Source: Diphasiastrum complanatum (lineage: Eukaryota; Streptophyta; Lycopodiopsida; Lycopodiales; Lycopodiaceae). Taken from it: DNA of 64,000 bases. Numbering within the stretch: position 1 is the stretch's first letter; every line of letters starts with the position of its first letter. The notes below the pieces were generated by a model. It ran no database searches. It had not been told where the DNA came from and saw nothing but the letters and a program-made list of their open reading frames with translations. This document shows, piece by piece, positions 1 to 10,673 of the stretch. The translations under genes were made by a program, and so were the position numbers. The stretch covers positions 25,005,368-25,069,367 of the forward strand of contig CM055106.1 in assembly GCA_029204225.1 (NCBI GenBank). Direction: 5' to 3'.

Positions 1-1738
1 GTCCTCTCAAGCTTTCACATCCAAGAAGAAGAAGAAAAACATCAAGTGTTTCTTTTGTGGCAAGAAGGGGCATTATGCCACTAGAAAATCCATGAGGGAG
101 AGATCCGAGCCTAAGAGGCTCACTTATAATGACAAAGGAAAACAAGTGGATCTTGATTCCACTTATGCTTATTTTGTTTCTCATGAGGAGCCCAAAGATG
201 TCCAAGAAGCCCTCAATACCAAGGAGTGGTATGAGGCCATGAAGATTGAATATGATGCCTTGATCACCAACCACACATGGGAACTAGTGGATCCACCACC
301 TAACATGCACATCATTGGATGCAAGTGGGTGTTCAAGATCAAGTACAATCATGATGGCTCCATCAACAAGTACAAGGCAAGATTATGTGCTAAAGGCTTT
401 GCACAAATATATGGCCTTGACTATGAAGAAACCTTTCCTCCTATAGCAAAGATGGTGACAATAAGAATCATAATCTCTCGTGCCTTATTTTTTAAGTGGA
501 AATTGTATCAACTTGATGTCTCCAACGCTTTTTTGAATGGCTAATTGAGGAGGAGATATACATGGAACAACCTCAAGGATTCATCAAGGATAAATCTAAG
601 GTGTGTTTGCTATTTAGAAGTCTTTATGGCTTGAAGCAAGCACCTAGATCATGGTATTCAAGACCCAACAACTTTCTACTTTCATTAGGATTTGTGCTTA
701 GTGACTATGATCCTTCTATGTACTTAAAGTTTGATGGTAGTAATATTTCCATTCTTCTAAACTATGTAGATGACATTATTCTTAGTGGAAGTTGTTCGAT
801 GCTAGTTCAAGAAACTAAGGATGCATTAGGAGGAGAATCTAAAATGCAAGATCTAGGAGAGATCCATTACATTTTAGGCCTTGAGATTGATTTTCATGAA
901 GAGTATGCTTTTATTTGTCAATCCAGATATGTCTTTTCTATGCTGAGAAAATTCAATATGCAAAATTGTAAAGGCATAGATACTCTCATGGAGCAACATG
1001 TAAAAGAAACTATTAAAGGTGATGAAAGATCCTTCGAGGACATCACACTTTATAGGAGTCTTATAGGCTCCTTAATTTGGCTTACTATAACTAGACCTGA
1101 TTTGAGCTATTGTGTGCACAAATTGAGTCAATTTATGCAAGATCCTGAGATCCAACATTGGAAGATGGCCAAGAGAGTTCTGAGATATGTATCTTCTACT
1201 CAAGATTATGGTTTATTGTACAAGAATGAAGATCTAACCATTGTTGGCTATTCGGATTCCGATTTTGCAAGTGATAAAATGGATCAAAAGTTCATTAATG
1301 CATATATTATCTTTCTTGGAGGCAATCTTGTGTCTTGGCTTTCAAAGAAGCAAGATACCATATCCCTACCTTCTTGTGAGGCCGAGTATAAAGCACTTAT
1401 AAAGCACGCACTACAACAACTAAAGAGGTGCTTTGGATCAAGAGGTTAATCATGGAGCTAAAGTGCATCAAAGAGGATGATCTTCCCTTGATCAAGTGTG
1501 ACAACATATCGGCCCAAGCTCTTGCAAACAATCCGATTTTTCATGCAAGAAGCAAGCATATTTCTGAAGTGGCACACCATTTTGTAAGGGAAAAGCTCAT
1601 TGGAGGTGAAATCAACTTGGAACATGTCAACACAATTCTCACAAAGCCACTTTGCAAAAGTGCCTTCTCAAAGCATAGATCTAATCTTGGTCTTAATCTC
1701 AATATCGATGCTTGATCCACATTAGATACATTTTTAGG
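1..1738 (+). pseudogene. Ty1/Copia polyprotein fragment (zinc knuckle, RT, RNase H)
   Basis: Bases 34-90 encode a retroviral-type zinc knuckle (CFFCGKKGH). It is followed almost at once by the Copia reverse transcriptase: GCKWVFKIK near 318-345, the QLDVSNAFLNG block at 507-540, YGLKQAPRSWY near 625, the catalytic YVDD at 761-772, then RNase H with CEAEYKAL near 1376 and the ARSKHI block near 1546. Protease and integrase, normally between knuckle and RT, are missing, so the copy carries a large internal deletion. A stop and frame change at 541-560 and another frame change near 1420 break the frame. It runs directly into the LTR at 1741. The element is the 3' half of a Copia copy whose 5' half seems to lie at 47701-49786 on the other strand. 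Confidence 0.9.
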
Positions 1739-1740
1739 AG

Positions 1741-2342
1741 TGTTGAAATATTGAAAAAACTATCTAATGTTGTGAGTATGGGTCCTAAAAATGCCAAAGA
1801 TGAATTGAGCTCTTTTGGCTTAGTAAAGACCCATCTTAGAATAAAATATTCAAGGTAGGTAGAAGTAGAAACTCGAGCTACCATAGGAATTGCTATTTGT
1901 ACTTTGCATGCCACATCTAATGCATGAAAATACTAGGTGGCACAATTAGACATATTGAGGTGGCTTGACTAAGTCTAGATAGCTTGAGAGGTGGATTCAT
2001 AACTCCAATTCAACTCAAAGTAGAAGGAGAGTCCATGGATCTATATGTGATGTACTCTCATTGAGAAGATGATGATTTTTGTGTGTAATGCAAATTTGGA
2101 GACTAAGCTCTTTGTGCCCTCTCTCTCTACTCGAGTTTGTACATTCATATTCTCTCTAGCCAAGCTGAGGCATTTATTGTACTTAGTTTCATATTTTGTT
2201 GATAGATCTTGTAACACAATAACATTTCTTGTATGATCAGCCTTCCTATTGTCAATCAATGCTAGTTTGATCTTTATGGTATTATTGGGCTTAGGAGATC
2301 AAAAGTACATGTGTAGGGCATCCCACACGTGTGAATTCAACA
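1741..2342 (+). repeat. 3' LTR of Copia family A
   Basis: The block opens TGTTGAAATA directly after the Copia RNase H region and closes GAATTCAACA, giving the usual TG..CA ends and a length of about 602 bp. The reverse complement of 49181-49786 matches it along its whole length with few differences. The five bases after it are CCAAT (2343-2347), the presumed target-site duplication. Confidence 0.88.
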
Positions 2343-3150
2343 CCAATCCCTATGAATGTGATGGCTCTTGCACAAATCCATGTGCTTTTAAGAGCGTCTT
2401 AGGTAATCAATCCTTATTGTACTAAGAATTACCTTACTACAATCGTAGGTTTCAACGGATTAACACAAACAACGATCTTGTGTTAGCGATTTATGTTGAG
2501 TCCGGTTCTATGTATAGAAATAAGTTTCCCTCGAAGAAAGTGTTACTATTACAAAACAAGTTCCTTAAAATCCTACTCATTTTTGCCTTACGATAGCTTG
2601 TGAAGAATAGTATTACATTCACCTTGCTTTAATTGTCGTGTGCATACCTTTATTGCCGATTTTCGAAAGGCTTTGAGAACAAATGGATTAGAGTCAAAGA
2701 CTTAAGTATCCAAAGTGAGCCACAACTAAGGTTGTAAAGGACATAAATTACACTTGGTTTTGTCAACATTCATTCAATATGTGGATCTTCTTTGAAAAGA
2801 GAATGAATGTAGTAAAAAGATAGGTGGTTCATCGCTTTCCATCAACGATGGACTACCAAACATATACATAGCTATGCATGATCTACAACTCATAAAGGGT
2901 TTTTTATACAAGAACAAACTAAATATTCAATTCAACATCGTGTCATCGCTCGTCCTAGATTTTAATAAATCATTAACAAAGTGTGAAATATTTTCCAATC
3001 AAACACATTGATGGACAGATTTCTATTGCATTGCTTCTACTTGTAGATCTCTAGCCAATCAATCCCAGCGATGGGCAGATTTTAATAAGAGCATTACTAT
3101 ATGCAAAATTGTAGCCAAACCATCAAAGTAAACTGCAAAAATGATAGTCG
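2343..3150 (+). repeat. Repeat R, downstream part
   Basis: From about 2430 this non-coding stretch matches 14700-15370 and then 17390-17815, where the same repeat is interrupted by a Copia insertion. Matching landmarks are the ACCTTACTACAATC segment, the GAGTCCGGTTCTA segment and the two AGCGATGGGCAGAT-like segments near the end. No open frame of interest is present. It is an old dispersed repeat of unknown class that has served as an insertion target several times. Confidence 0.75.
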
Positions 3151-3650
3151 CGCTCCAACACTGAAAGTATTGATCTATTGTGTGCAAAAAATCAATGAAA
3201 ATATGCTCATAACCACAACTTTCATATCCATGATGTAATAGGCATAAAACCTCTTACCGAGTATGTGCCAAATCATGGCCGATTTGCTTGTAGATGGATG
3301 ATGTACTTTCAAGCACGTTTTGACAAAGAAGAGAGAAAGAGAGAAGAGAAGGATAATGGTGGTAGTGAGGGAGTATGACACCCTTATATAGGCAATAGCC
3401 TATGCTCCACATAAGAGATAAGGCTAAGTGGTGACATCCATTTGGTAACTTGTTGAGAGGGTAATCATTCTTGGCTGTAGGATGACATATCAACGATCTT
3501 GGCCATTGAAATTGCCTCAAGTGAAAGTGCGGACTTTTTTTTTGAGAAAAAGCAAGTTAACCGCCTTAGATACGAAACTTAATGAGACTATATACCCAGC
3601 ATCGCTTGTATTCAAAATGTAGCAAATTATAGTTAGATAATATCCATGAG

Positions 3651-3652
<2 letters not shown>
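3151..3652. other. Non-coding, no match recognised
   Basis: About 500 bases after the R match ends. Purine-rich short tracts occur near 3330-3350. I see no convincing gene, LTR edge or repeat partner in the window. Confidence 0.4.

Positions 3653-3733
<81 letters not shown>
3653..3733. repeat. (AT)n microsatellite
   Basis: About 40 uninterrupted AT dinucleotides, followed by a short GA run. The overlapping open frames here are a by-product of the dinucleotide repeat. Confidence 0.97.
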
Positions 3734-3736
<3 letters not shown>

Positions 3737-3899
3737 GAGAGAGAGAGGGATAACCCACCAACCATACCCATAGTTAGTGAATCCGTTAGGGGGCACCTAG
3801 CTCCCCCAATATGTGTTAGCTAATTGCCCACCAAAAAGAGTGTTAATATTTATAGGCAAATCAAATAAGAGTCTTGGAAAAACCTCACATTCCAGTAGT

Positions 3900-4600
3900 T
3901 TGTTTATGATCAAACAAAGTTTGTCTCAAAGAAGCAATTTTTTGGAGAAGTATCAATAAGTGTTCCAACTTATTTAAGAAACGTTTGTTGTTCATTGCAA
4001 CAATACATAGCAGTAATCGTCTGAGATATAATTACCTTGTACGAATTATAAATAGGTCTACTTTGGAAAGGTGTATAGATCCGGTAAGTAGGTTGAATGA
4101 GATGGTAATATTCAGGAAGTTTATCGAATTATTTGTAGCTTCGCTTTCATCTATCTCGAGATATTAGATAGGATACATCCAACAAGAATTATTTTGTGTT
4201 CTTAGTTGGAATTTGTCTAGAAAACATCCAACAAAAGAATTATTGATAAAACATATATCATCAATGTATCTGAGAATGAATATTTAAAGTCATTTATAAA
4301 AATAATTTGTCCTAATCTTGCAAGTCTTTTAATAAACTGCATTTAAAAATAAGAAAGGTAACAATTACACCACATTGCTGAGCCTGAAAATCCCATGGGC
4401 ATACCTTGAACCTGTCGCCAGGTATGGTTACCGAGTCTGACTATACAATTGTCTATAAGAAAGGAATTCCATTTGCATATAGTATCCTTGTCTACAATGT
4501 TTCATTCTTTAGAAAGCTTTATTTCCCAAGATCATTTGAGATCATTGGACCCAGATATCCATTTGTAACTAAGTGTTTTGAAATCAGAAATCTCATTAGA
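3900..4600 (-). pseudogene. Reverse transcriptase remnant, Penelope-like or related non-LTR class
   Basis: Read on the minus strand, 4410-4330 encodes WRQVQGMPMGFSGSAM and then CNCYLSYF. This is the GIPMG.....A....Y motif of reverse transcriptases outside the Copia and Gypsy groups. Further along, in another frame near 4260, is LRYIDDICFIN, which carries the catalytic YIDD. After that comes a segment near 4130-4040 with NSINFLNITIS, fitting the FLD/N segment that follows in Penelope-type enzymes. Stops and at least two frame changes show it is dead. The order GMPMG, YIDD, NFLN is the argument for RT; assignment to Penelope rather than another lineage is inference. It ends right where T1 begins. 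Confidence 0.55.
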
Positions 4601-4640
4601 TAAAATATGGGCTCAAAGAGGGCCCTATAAGAAATGCCAT
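4592..4640 (+). repeat. Probable left terminal repeat of T1
   Basis: CATTAGA at the start and CTATAAGAAATGCCATG at the end line up with the T2 edge at 35784-35834 (CATTAGA ... CTTTAAGAAATGCCATG) and with the MITE edges at 25753 and 38533. The middle is diverged. Shared edges upstream of two similar genes suggest the terminus of one transposon family. Confidence 0.5.
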
Positions 4641-5153
4641 GTAAGAGAGAGAAAAATAACTATAAAGTAATTATAATATCATTTTCTAACTTCTTTACGC
4701 ATCTGCACACACTACTTTCCATGTAAGTGAATGCACCTTAGTTTAGTCACATCAAACCTCACTGGTGCTTAACCCTAGTTAAAATATAATTTTCAAAATG
4801 CTGAAATATTCCCTCCCAATAGTTGGGAACACTCAAAAATTTGAATTAGGAGTGACATTTCTGAAACAAAGCCTACGCCATCTATATCTCCAGGGTAAAA
4901 AAGAAGTGTTTAGCGCCATCTCAGTCTCCAGCAGAGTTGCTAGCGTCATCTTCAGCTTTGTTATTGTCATTGTGTTGTTTGTTACTATACTACTGTACTG
5001 ATGGCAAAGCTTTATCAACTTCATGTGGATCTGTCACTAGAATATGCTTCGCTTAGGACGAGAAATTCAAAGCAACCCAAATTGTCAGCTTCTAATATGG
5101 TCTGATATAGGGAGGAAAAACTAAAGCATGTAGATTTATGGTCATCAGAAACA

Positions 5154-8100
5154 TTGTATCTTGTTGATTCACGTTCATTGCAACATCCAGATTTTCATTC
5201 GATGAGTCAGTTAATAATCTATATGTGTCATGGCAAAAATGGCCTTTTGGGTTACTGTGAGAATTTGATGCTCTATGGGAATGCACATTCATTGCAAAGA
5301 ATACATTATTTGGAAGAGGAATCAAAGAAAATATCAAAGGAGTGCGAAGAAAAATTTACAAAGTTGAAAACTTGTTTGGATGAAAATGAGATGCTCAAGA
5401 AGGAGATCCAAAGGTTGAAATCTTCTTTGCATCATTATACAACTAGTAATGATGAGATAAAAACTACATTTCAATCCATGTGTATCTAATATTTGTCTCT
5501 TGTTAAAGATATAGATGTGCTCAATAGAAAGATTCGAAGCAACAAGAGGAACAGACTGGTAAACAATGATATATGTGATCTATCATCCAGAGGAGGTCAT
5601 AGAAAAAGACGAATCTGTGCATTCAAGTAAGTTATAGCTTATTTGGTATTGAATATTGCTTGAACTTTTTGATTAATTCATAATCACTAATTTTGTTATT
5701 TATCCATTTCAACTTTCTGTTGATTTGCTTATTATACACTGCTGTGAATACTATGAGTGTCCTAATTTTTACTAACATTTTCATGAACATTATGTTTGCA
5801 ATGTAGATTAGCATTGGTTGTTGAAGACCATTTGCCGATGAGATTTCAATTGGAAACCCACTAGGTTCTATCTTGACTTCTAAATCTATGAAATCAATGT
5901 TAAACAATAACAAAATGAAAAAGATAAAGACTTCAGTTACTGATAGCATTATGGATGAAGTTGGAAAAATATTAGACACTACATTGCTTCAGGGGGCATG
6001 TGACTTTTCCAGCATCAGTAGGGAAGCATATGCAACAATGTTTAAGATGATAAAGGAGGCATTTGCATAGGTAAATATTAAAAAGTTTCCAATCCCACGA
6101 CCATTTTGTCTTTTTTTTTTAAAAAGACATCTTAAACCAAGGTATGCAGACAATAGTTGATAATCCATCTCATATCAATGAAGTGTATTGCTCGAAAGGA
6201 GAAAGTCTAGCTTATAACAATTCCAACAATATATTTATTGACATTAATTAGTTACTAACATTCATCATAAATTTTTACGGTGTTACAAATGAGAATGTCA
6301 ATAACAAGTTGATAGTTGTTCTCAAGTTAGATGAGTTTGAAATTATAAAAGGACAAAAAATGGAAAGAGTCAGTCTCACGATCATGAATGGAGCAGTTTC
6401 AAATTCAGAAGACTCAGAAGGCCTCAATTTCAGTGTTCAATCAGAAAATAATATTTGGTGGTTGGCAGCATTTCAGGTATAGCAGTTCCTTCGCATAATA
6501 AATAGGGATAATAATTTTAATATGGATTTCATTTGAGAAATCTTCTCTATGTTAATATTATGAGGCTAATCACATTTTTGTATTCTCTTATAACAATTCC
6601 AACAATATATTTATTGACATTAATTAGTTACTAACATTCATCATAAATTTTTACAGTGTTACAAATGAGAGTGTCAATAACAAGTTGATAGTTGCTCTCA
6701 AGTTAGATGAGTTTGAAATTATAAAAGGACAAAAAATGGAAAGAGTCAGTCTCACGACCATGAATGGAGCACTTTCAAATTCAGAAGACTCAGAAGGCCT
6801 CAATTTCAGTGTTCAATCAGAAAATAATATTTGGTGGTTGGCAGCATTTCAGGTATAGCAGTTCCTTCGTATAATAAATAGGGATAATAATTTTAATCTG
6901 GATTTCATTTGGGAAATCTTCTCTATGTTAATATTATGAGGCTAATCACATTTTTGTATTCTCTTATAACAATTCCAACAATATATTTATTGACATTAAT
7001 TAGTTACTAACATTCATCATAAATTTTTACAGTGTTACAAATGAGAATGTCAATAACAAGTTGATAGTTGCTCTCAAGTTAGATGAGTTTGAAATTATAA
7101 AAGGACAAAAAATGGAAAGAGTCAGTCTCACGACCATGATTGGAGCACTTTCAAATTCAGAAGACTCAGAAGGCCTCAATTTCAGTGTTCAATCAGAAAA
7201 TAATATTTGGTGGTTGGCAGCATTTCAGGTATAGCAGTTCCTTCGCATAATAAATAGGGATAATAATTTTAATCTGGATTTCATTTGGGAAATCTTCTCT
7301 ATGTTAATATTATGAGGCTAATCACATTTTTGTATTCTCTTATAACAATTCCAACAATATATTTATTGACATTAATTAGTTACTAACATTCATCATAAAT
7401 TTTTACAGTGTTACAAATGAGAATGTCAATAACAAGTTGATAGTTGCTCTCAAGTTAGATGAGTTTGAAATTATAAAAGGACAGAAAATGGAAAGAGTCA
7501 GTCTTACGACCATGAATGGAGCACTTTCAAATTCAGAAGACTCAGAAGGCCTCAATTTCAATGTTCAATCAGAAAATAATATTTGGTGGTTGGCAGCATT
7601 TCAGGTATAGCAGTTCCTGCGCATAATGAAGAGGGATAATCATTTTAATCTGGATTTCATTTGGGATATCTTCTCTATGTTAATATTATGAGGCTAATCA
7701 CATTTTTGTATTCTCTTATTGGTGATGAAAGAAGACCATGATATTCTCTCATGGATATTTAATAGAACGTCATATCCTGCCACCATAAAAAATCACATGG
7801 AGGGAGTTCCACTCAATATTCCTAGAATTGGAACATTGAATGGCATTTAGCAGGAGATCTGAAGACATTAAAATGTATGTTCAATGTATCTCACAACGCT
7901 AACTCTAAACACTCTTGTTTGTACTGCATGAAAACAACAAAAGACATGATAAGGAGTACAATAATATCAAGAGATCAAGAAGATCCTAATTGAAAACTTG
8001 TACTACCGATTCCTCTTCAAAATGTTCATATCTATACATTGCATGTGGAGGTGCATATTATAGAAAAAATAATATATCTTCACATCTTGTTTGCATGGAA

Positions 8101-8330
8101 TTCCAAGCTAGAAAAAATAATATATCTATAATACGCACCTCCACATTGTATGCGGAGGTGCGTATTATAGAAAAATAATATATTTTCACATCTTGCTTGC
8201 ATGGAATTCCGAGCCAGAGGCCTCTGCGAAGGAAGCTATTTTTAGATTAGAGGATGTGTTGTCCAAAGCAAGCTTACATAAAGGCCACGTTAAAATTAAA
8301 AAAACGAAAATAAGAAAAAAAATTAAAAAA
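5154..8330 (+). pseudogene. T1 transposase-like gene, multi-exon, decayed
   Basis: Its pieces line up in order with the T2 gene (36323-39875). Exon 1 (about 5154-5630) has a NGLLGYCE motif, then a lysine/glutamate-rich coiled coil, ending in a basic stretch at a GTAAG donor. Exon 2 (from about 5813) has SISREAYAT near 6020, then LKLDEFEIIKGQKMERVS and an IWWLAAFQ end at a GTATAG donor. The last part (7716-8330) matches T2 with HMEG near 7796, a W-H-L-A-G-D-L-K block near 7840-7860, CLYCMK near 7914-7931 and a KEAIFRLEDVLSKA block near 8231. The Asp-Leu-Lys followed by Cys-x2-Cys resembles the zinc-linked catalytic core seen in several DDE transposase families. Frame changes and stops throughout. 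Family assignment is inference. Confidence 0.5.
6211..7714 (+). repeat. Tandem array, four copies of exactly 376 bp
   Basis: The unit beginning CTTATAACAATTCC starts at 6211, 6587, 6963 and 7339. The array ends at 7714, just before another CTTAT at 7715, so all four periods are 376 bp. Copies differ by only a handful of substitutions. Each unit holds the end of a T1 exon (through WWLAAFQ and a GTATAG donor) plus the following intron. The shared CTTAT at both edges suggests slippage or unequal exchange at microhomology. Confidence 0.95.
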
Positions 8331-9750
8331 AACATCTTTTTCAAAGGCCCTCTTCTGGCTCTAAATTTCTCTAATGTGAGCGCTGAACAAATCAGTTTAC
8401 TCATAATAGTTTTTAAGCCATCAGGTCCATCAAGAGGTGTATTTTCATAACACTTAGAGATATCAGTAGCTTTCATGGTATATATGGTTTTGGGTATGTT
8501 AAGATAAAAGTACACAGATGAATCACATTGCCAAAGCAAGTTCGTATCCACATTTAGTATGCTCCGGTATGTTTTTGCCTGAAGGCATGCACCTTCCATA
8601 ATGAAAGGACACATCATACCAAAAGCACCTGTTAGGAATCTCGCAAGTCTAGAAAAATAATAATCATGTGCATTTGTAATCTATATAAAAGACTCTTTAT
8701 GTGCTTTAAATGTGCATAGCAGATAAGGGAGCTCATTTGAATAAAAAAAAACCTCTAGTAAAATCTCATTCATTTGGAGAGAAGCACCAAGGAAGAATTT
8801 GCTCGTATTATTCGTCATCAACATGATTAAACCAGATAATGGAGGAATTGTTCTTACATGTGTCATCACATATACATTTAAACAAGGTCTTTTTCAGTTC
8901 CAAATTCTTGCTTGGTGGAGATTCATTCTATTGAAACCAGTATCAAAATGTCCATGTACTCGCACCCAGGTCTACTCAAAAGGGCATCGAGAAGGCTCAA
9001 ATTTGTTCATGCATATAATATTATCAAAGGCAATGGGTGTTTCAAGGGTAGAATTTTTGTTTAAAGCAAGAAGTTTACAAGTCTGTACCTCTTTTTCAGT
9101 TAGATGGGCAAGTATAATCCAAAGCTCAATTGATAAGGAAGCAAGAAAATTGACTGAAGGTAGACTCCAAAGTTTGTAAGCAGTACAGACAGATTTGAAT
9201 TCGATAGTACAACTGGGGACCACAGGGACTTGACAATTTTTAGATTGACAAAATTGAAAGGTATACTGATCACCAATATCACAGATATCTTGGAATAAAA
9301 TTTGAAGTTGAGAAGCACTATTTTTTTAGCTCATCGAGAAAGACAAGAGAGTATGGAGATGGAGGTGAATCAAATATGGTAGGAGTACGTTCAGCAGAAA
9401 GCAGATCATTTTTTTTTCTAGGCAAGAAAACACTTTTCTGATGTGCAAATTATAAAATCTTTTTTCTTTTTCATATTTATCAACAATCTCAACTAAATCA
9501 GTAGCAAAAATTTTCAATAGTGCCCAAAGGGTCAGTTTTGTTTTTATCGTACTCCATGTAAATCTTAATCCAAAATAAAGTATCCAAAAGATCGATAATA
9601 CAGAGTACCTTATTTTTTGGTCCAACAACATTACAAATAGCATGATCAATCTCAATGATAAAACTATGCAACATGCAGGCTAAAGTGGCATGTACTTGAT
9701 GTTTGTTTCTCGCAGAAAAACTATTTTCAAAATAAAATATGGTGCACATG
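8186..9750 (-). pseudogene. T1 minus-strand partner gene remnant
   Basis: Several long minus-strand frames follow one another with small frame changes: 9749-9498, 9460-9326 (ends near DELKK), a frame covering 9311-8972, then 8869-8681 and 8617-8300. They are free of the low-complexity look of chance frames and converge on the + gene ending near 8330. I do not recognise the product; cysteines are scattered and no catalytic motif is evident. Its position mirrors the minus gene at 40029-41558 in T2, but I could not align the two by eye. Confidence 0.4.
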
Positions 9751-10283
9751 CGTCAAGTGTGATGGGCAAAAGGTGCGTGAAAGACGCATTGTTGAAAATC
9801 ATTGGAAGTTTATGGAATCTTTCTCTCTCTCATTCTATTAAATCTTCATTCTTTTAACACTATCTATTCATATATTAACCTAAACTTGAAATCAATGCAA
9901 AATGTAAAACACACACACACACACATCTTGAAACCATCATGAAGACTAAACATAACAAAAAGCCTATGTTAGCTCATGAATCGAAGTAATGTAAAGGTTT
10001 GTACTATCCCAACCAAAGGACAGTCACATTTACACCTCAAGGATGCATAGAGAGGGATTAACAAAACAAAGCTCCTCTTGACAAGTCGAGACCAAACCTT
10101 TCAAAACCATTTATTCATAAATCAACAAGGAAAAACATAGCTGAAAAGTATACAGTAGTCATAAAGCACCGTAAACAAAAACCTTTTTCAAGACATCCAG
10201 CTGGTACCTTCCACCATCCCACCACACAAAGCCGCACAATGTAGCACAATGAGGAAGACAGGTGTCAATGCTGAATGTTAATT
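9751..10283. repeat. Repeat R, upstream part, with (AC)n
   Basis: Bases 10050-10250 match the reverse complement of 50260-50500 (landmark AAAGCTCCTCTTGACAAG). The short (AC)n run lies at 9908-9926. R is then cut by the LTR element at 10289 and resumes at 14373. Bases 9751-9900 show no recognised feature. Confidence 0.65.
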
Positions 10284-10288
10284 GTTAT

Positions 10289-10673
10289 TGTTAAAATCAT
10301 GTTAGGATCTAGTGTAGTATGCAGATCACATCAATCAATTACCATACACTCCTCACAAGCTCTCAAATATCGCACAACAAAAGCTTAACTGTATCACAAA
10401 GAAAATTGTACATATAGAAACTCACAACCTGCATGAAAAGACGGGTGTCCTAAAATTGGCCTACTAGTGCCAAATAAAGGTCGGGCCCAATATGGCCAAA
10501 TTTGACCAACAAACTCGTCGGGATATGCCCCCGAGTATGCCAAATACTGTATATATCCTAACGGGTCACATCCCGAACACAACTAAATACAACAAATCTG
10601 ATTAATTCTACACTAATTACAATATCACATTTGAAGCTTATACTAATCAATCATATCAAACTAATTTCTAACA
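10289..10673 (-). repeat. 3' LTR of element B
   Basis: 385 bp with TG..CA-type ends. It matches 14113-14372 and the LTR fragment at 61934-62339. Confidence 0.8.

Noticed and set aside
2041-2259. Minus frame in the 1741-2342 LTR and its plus twin at 49264-49512
   Set aside because: They are the same LTR sequence read in its antisense direction; the open frame is conserved only because the LTRs are near-identical.
3517-3796. Tyr-Ile repeat proteins
   Set aside because: Translation of the (AT)n tract.
6211-7714. CRISPR-like or satellite array
   Set aside because: Four head-to-tail 376 bp units without spacers; it is a tandem duplication of an exon-intron unit in a eukaryotic gene.
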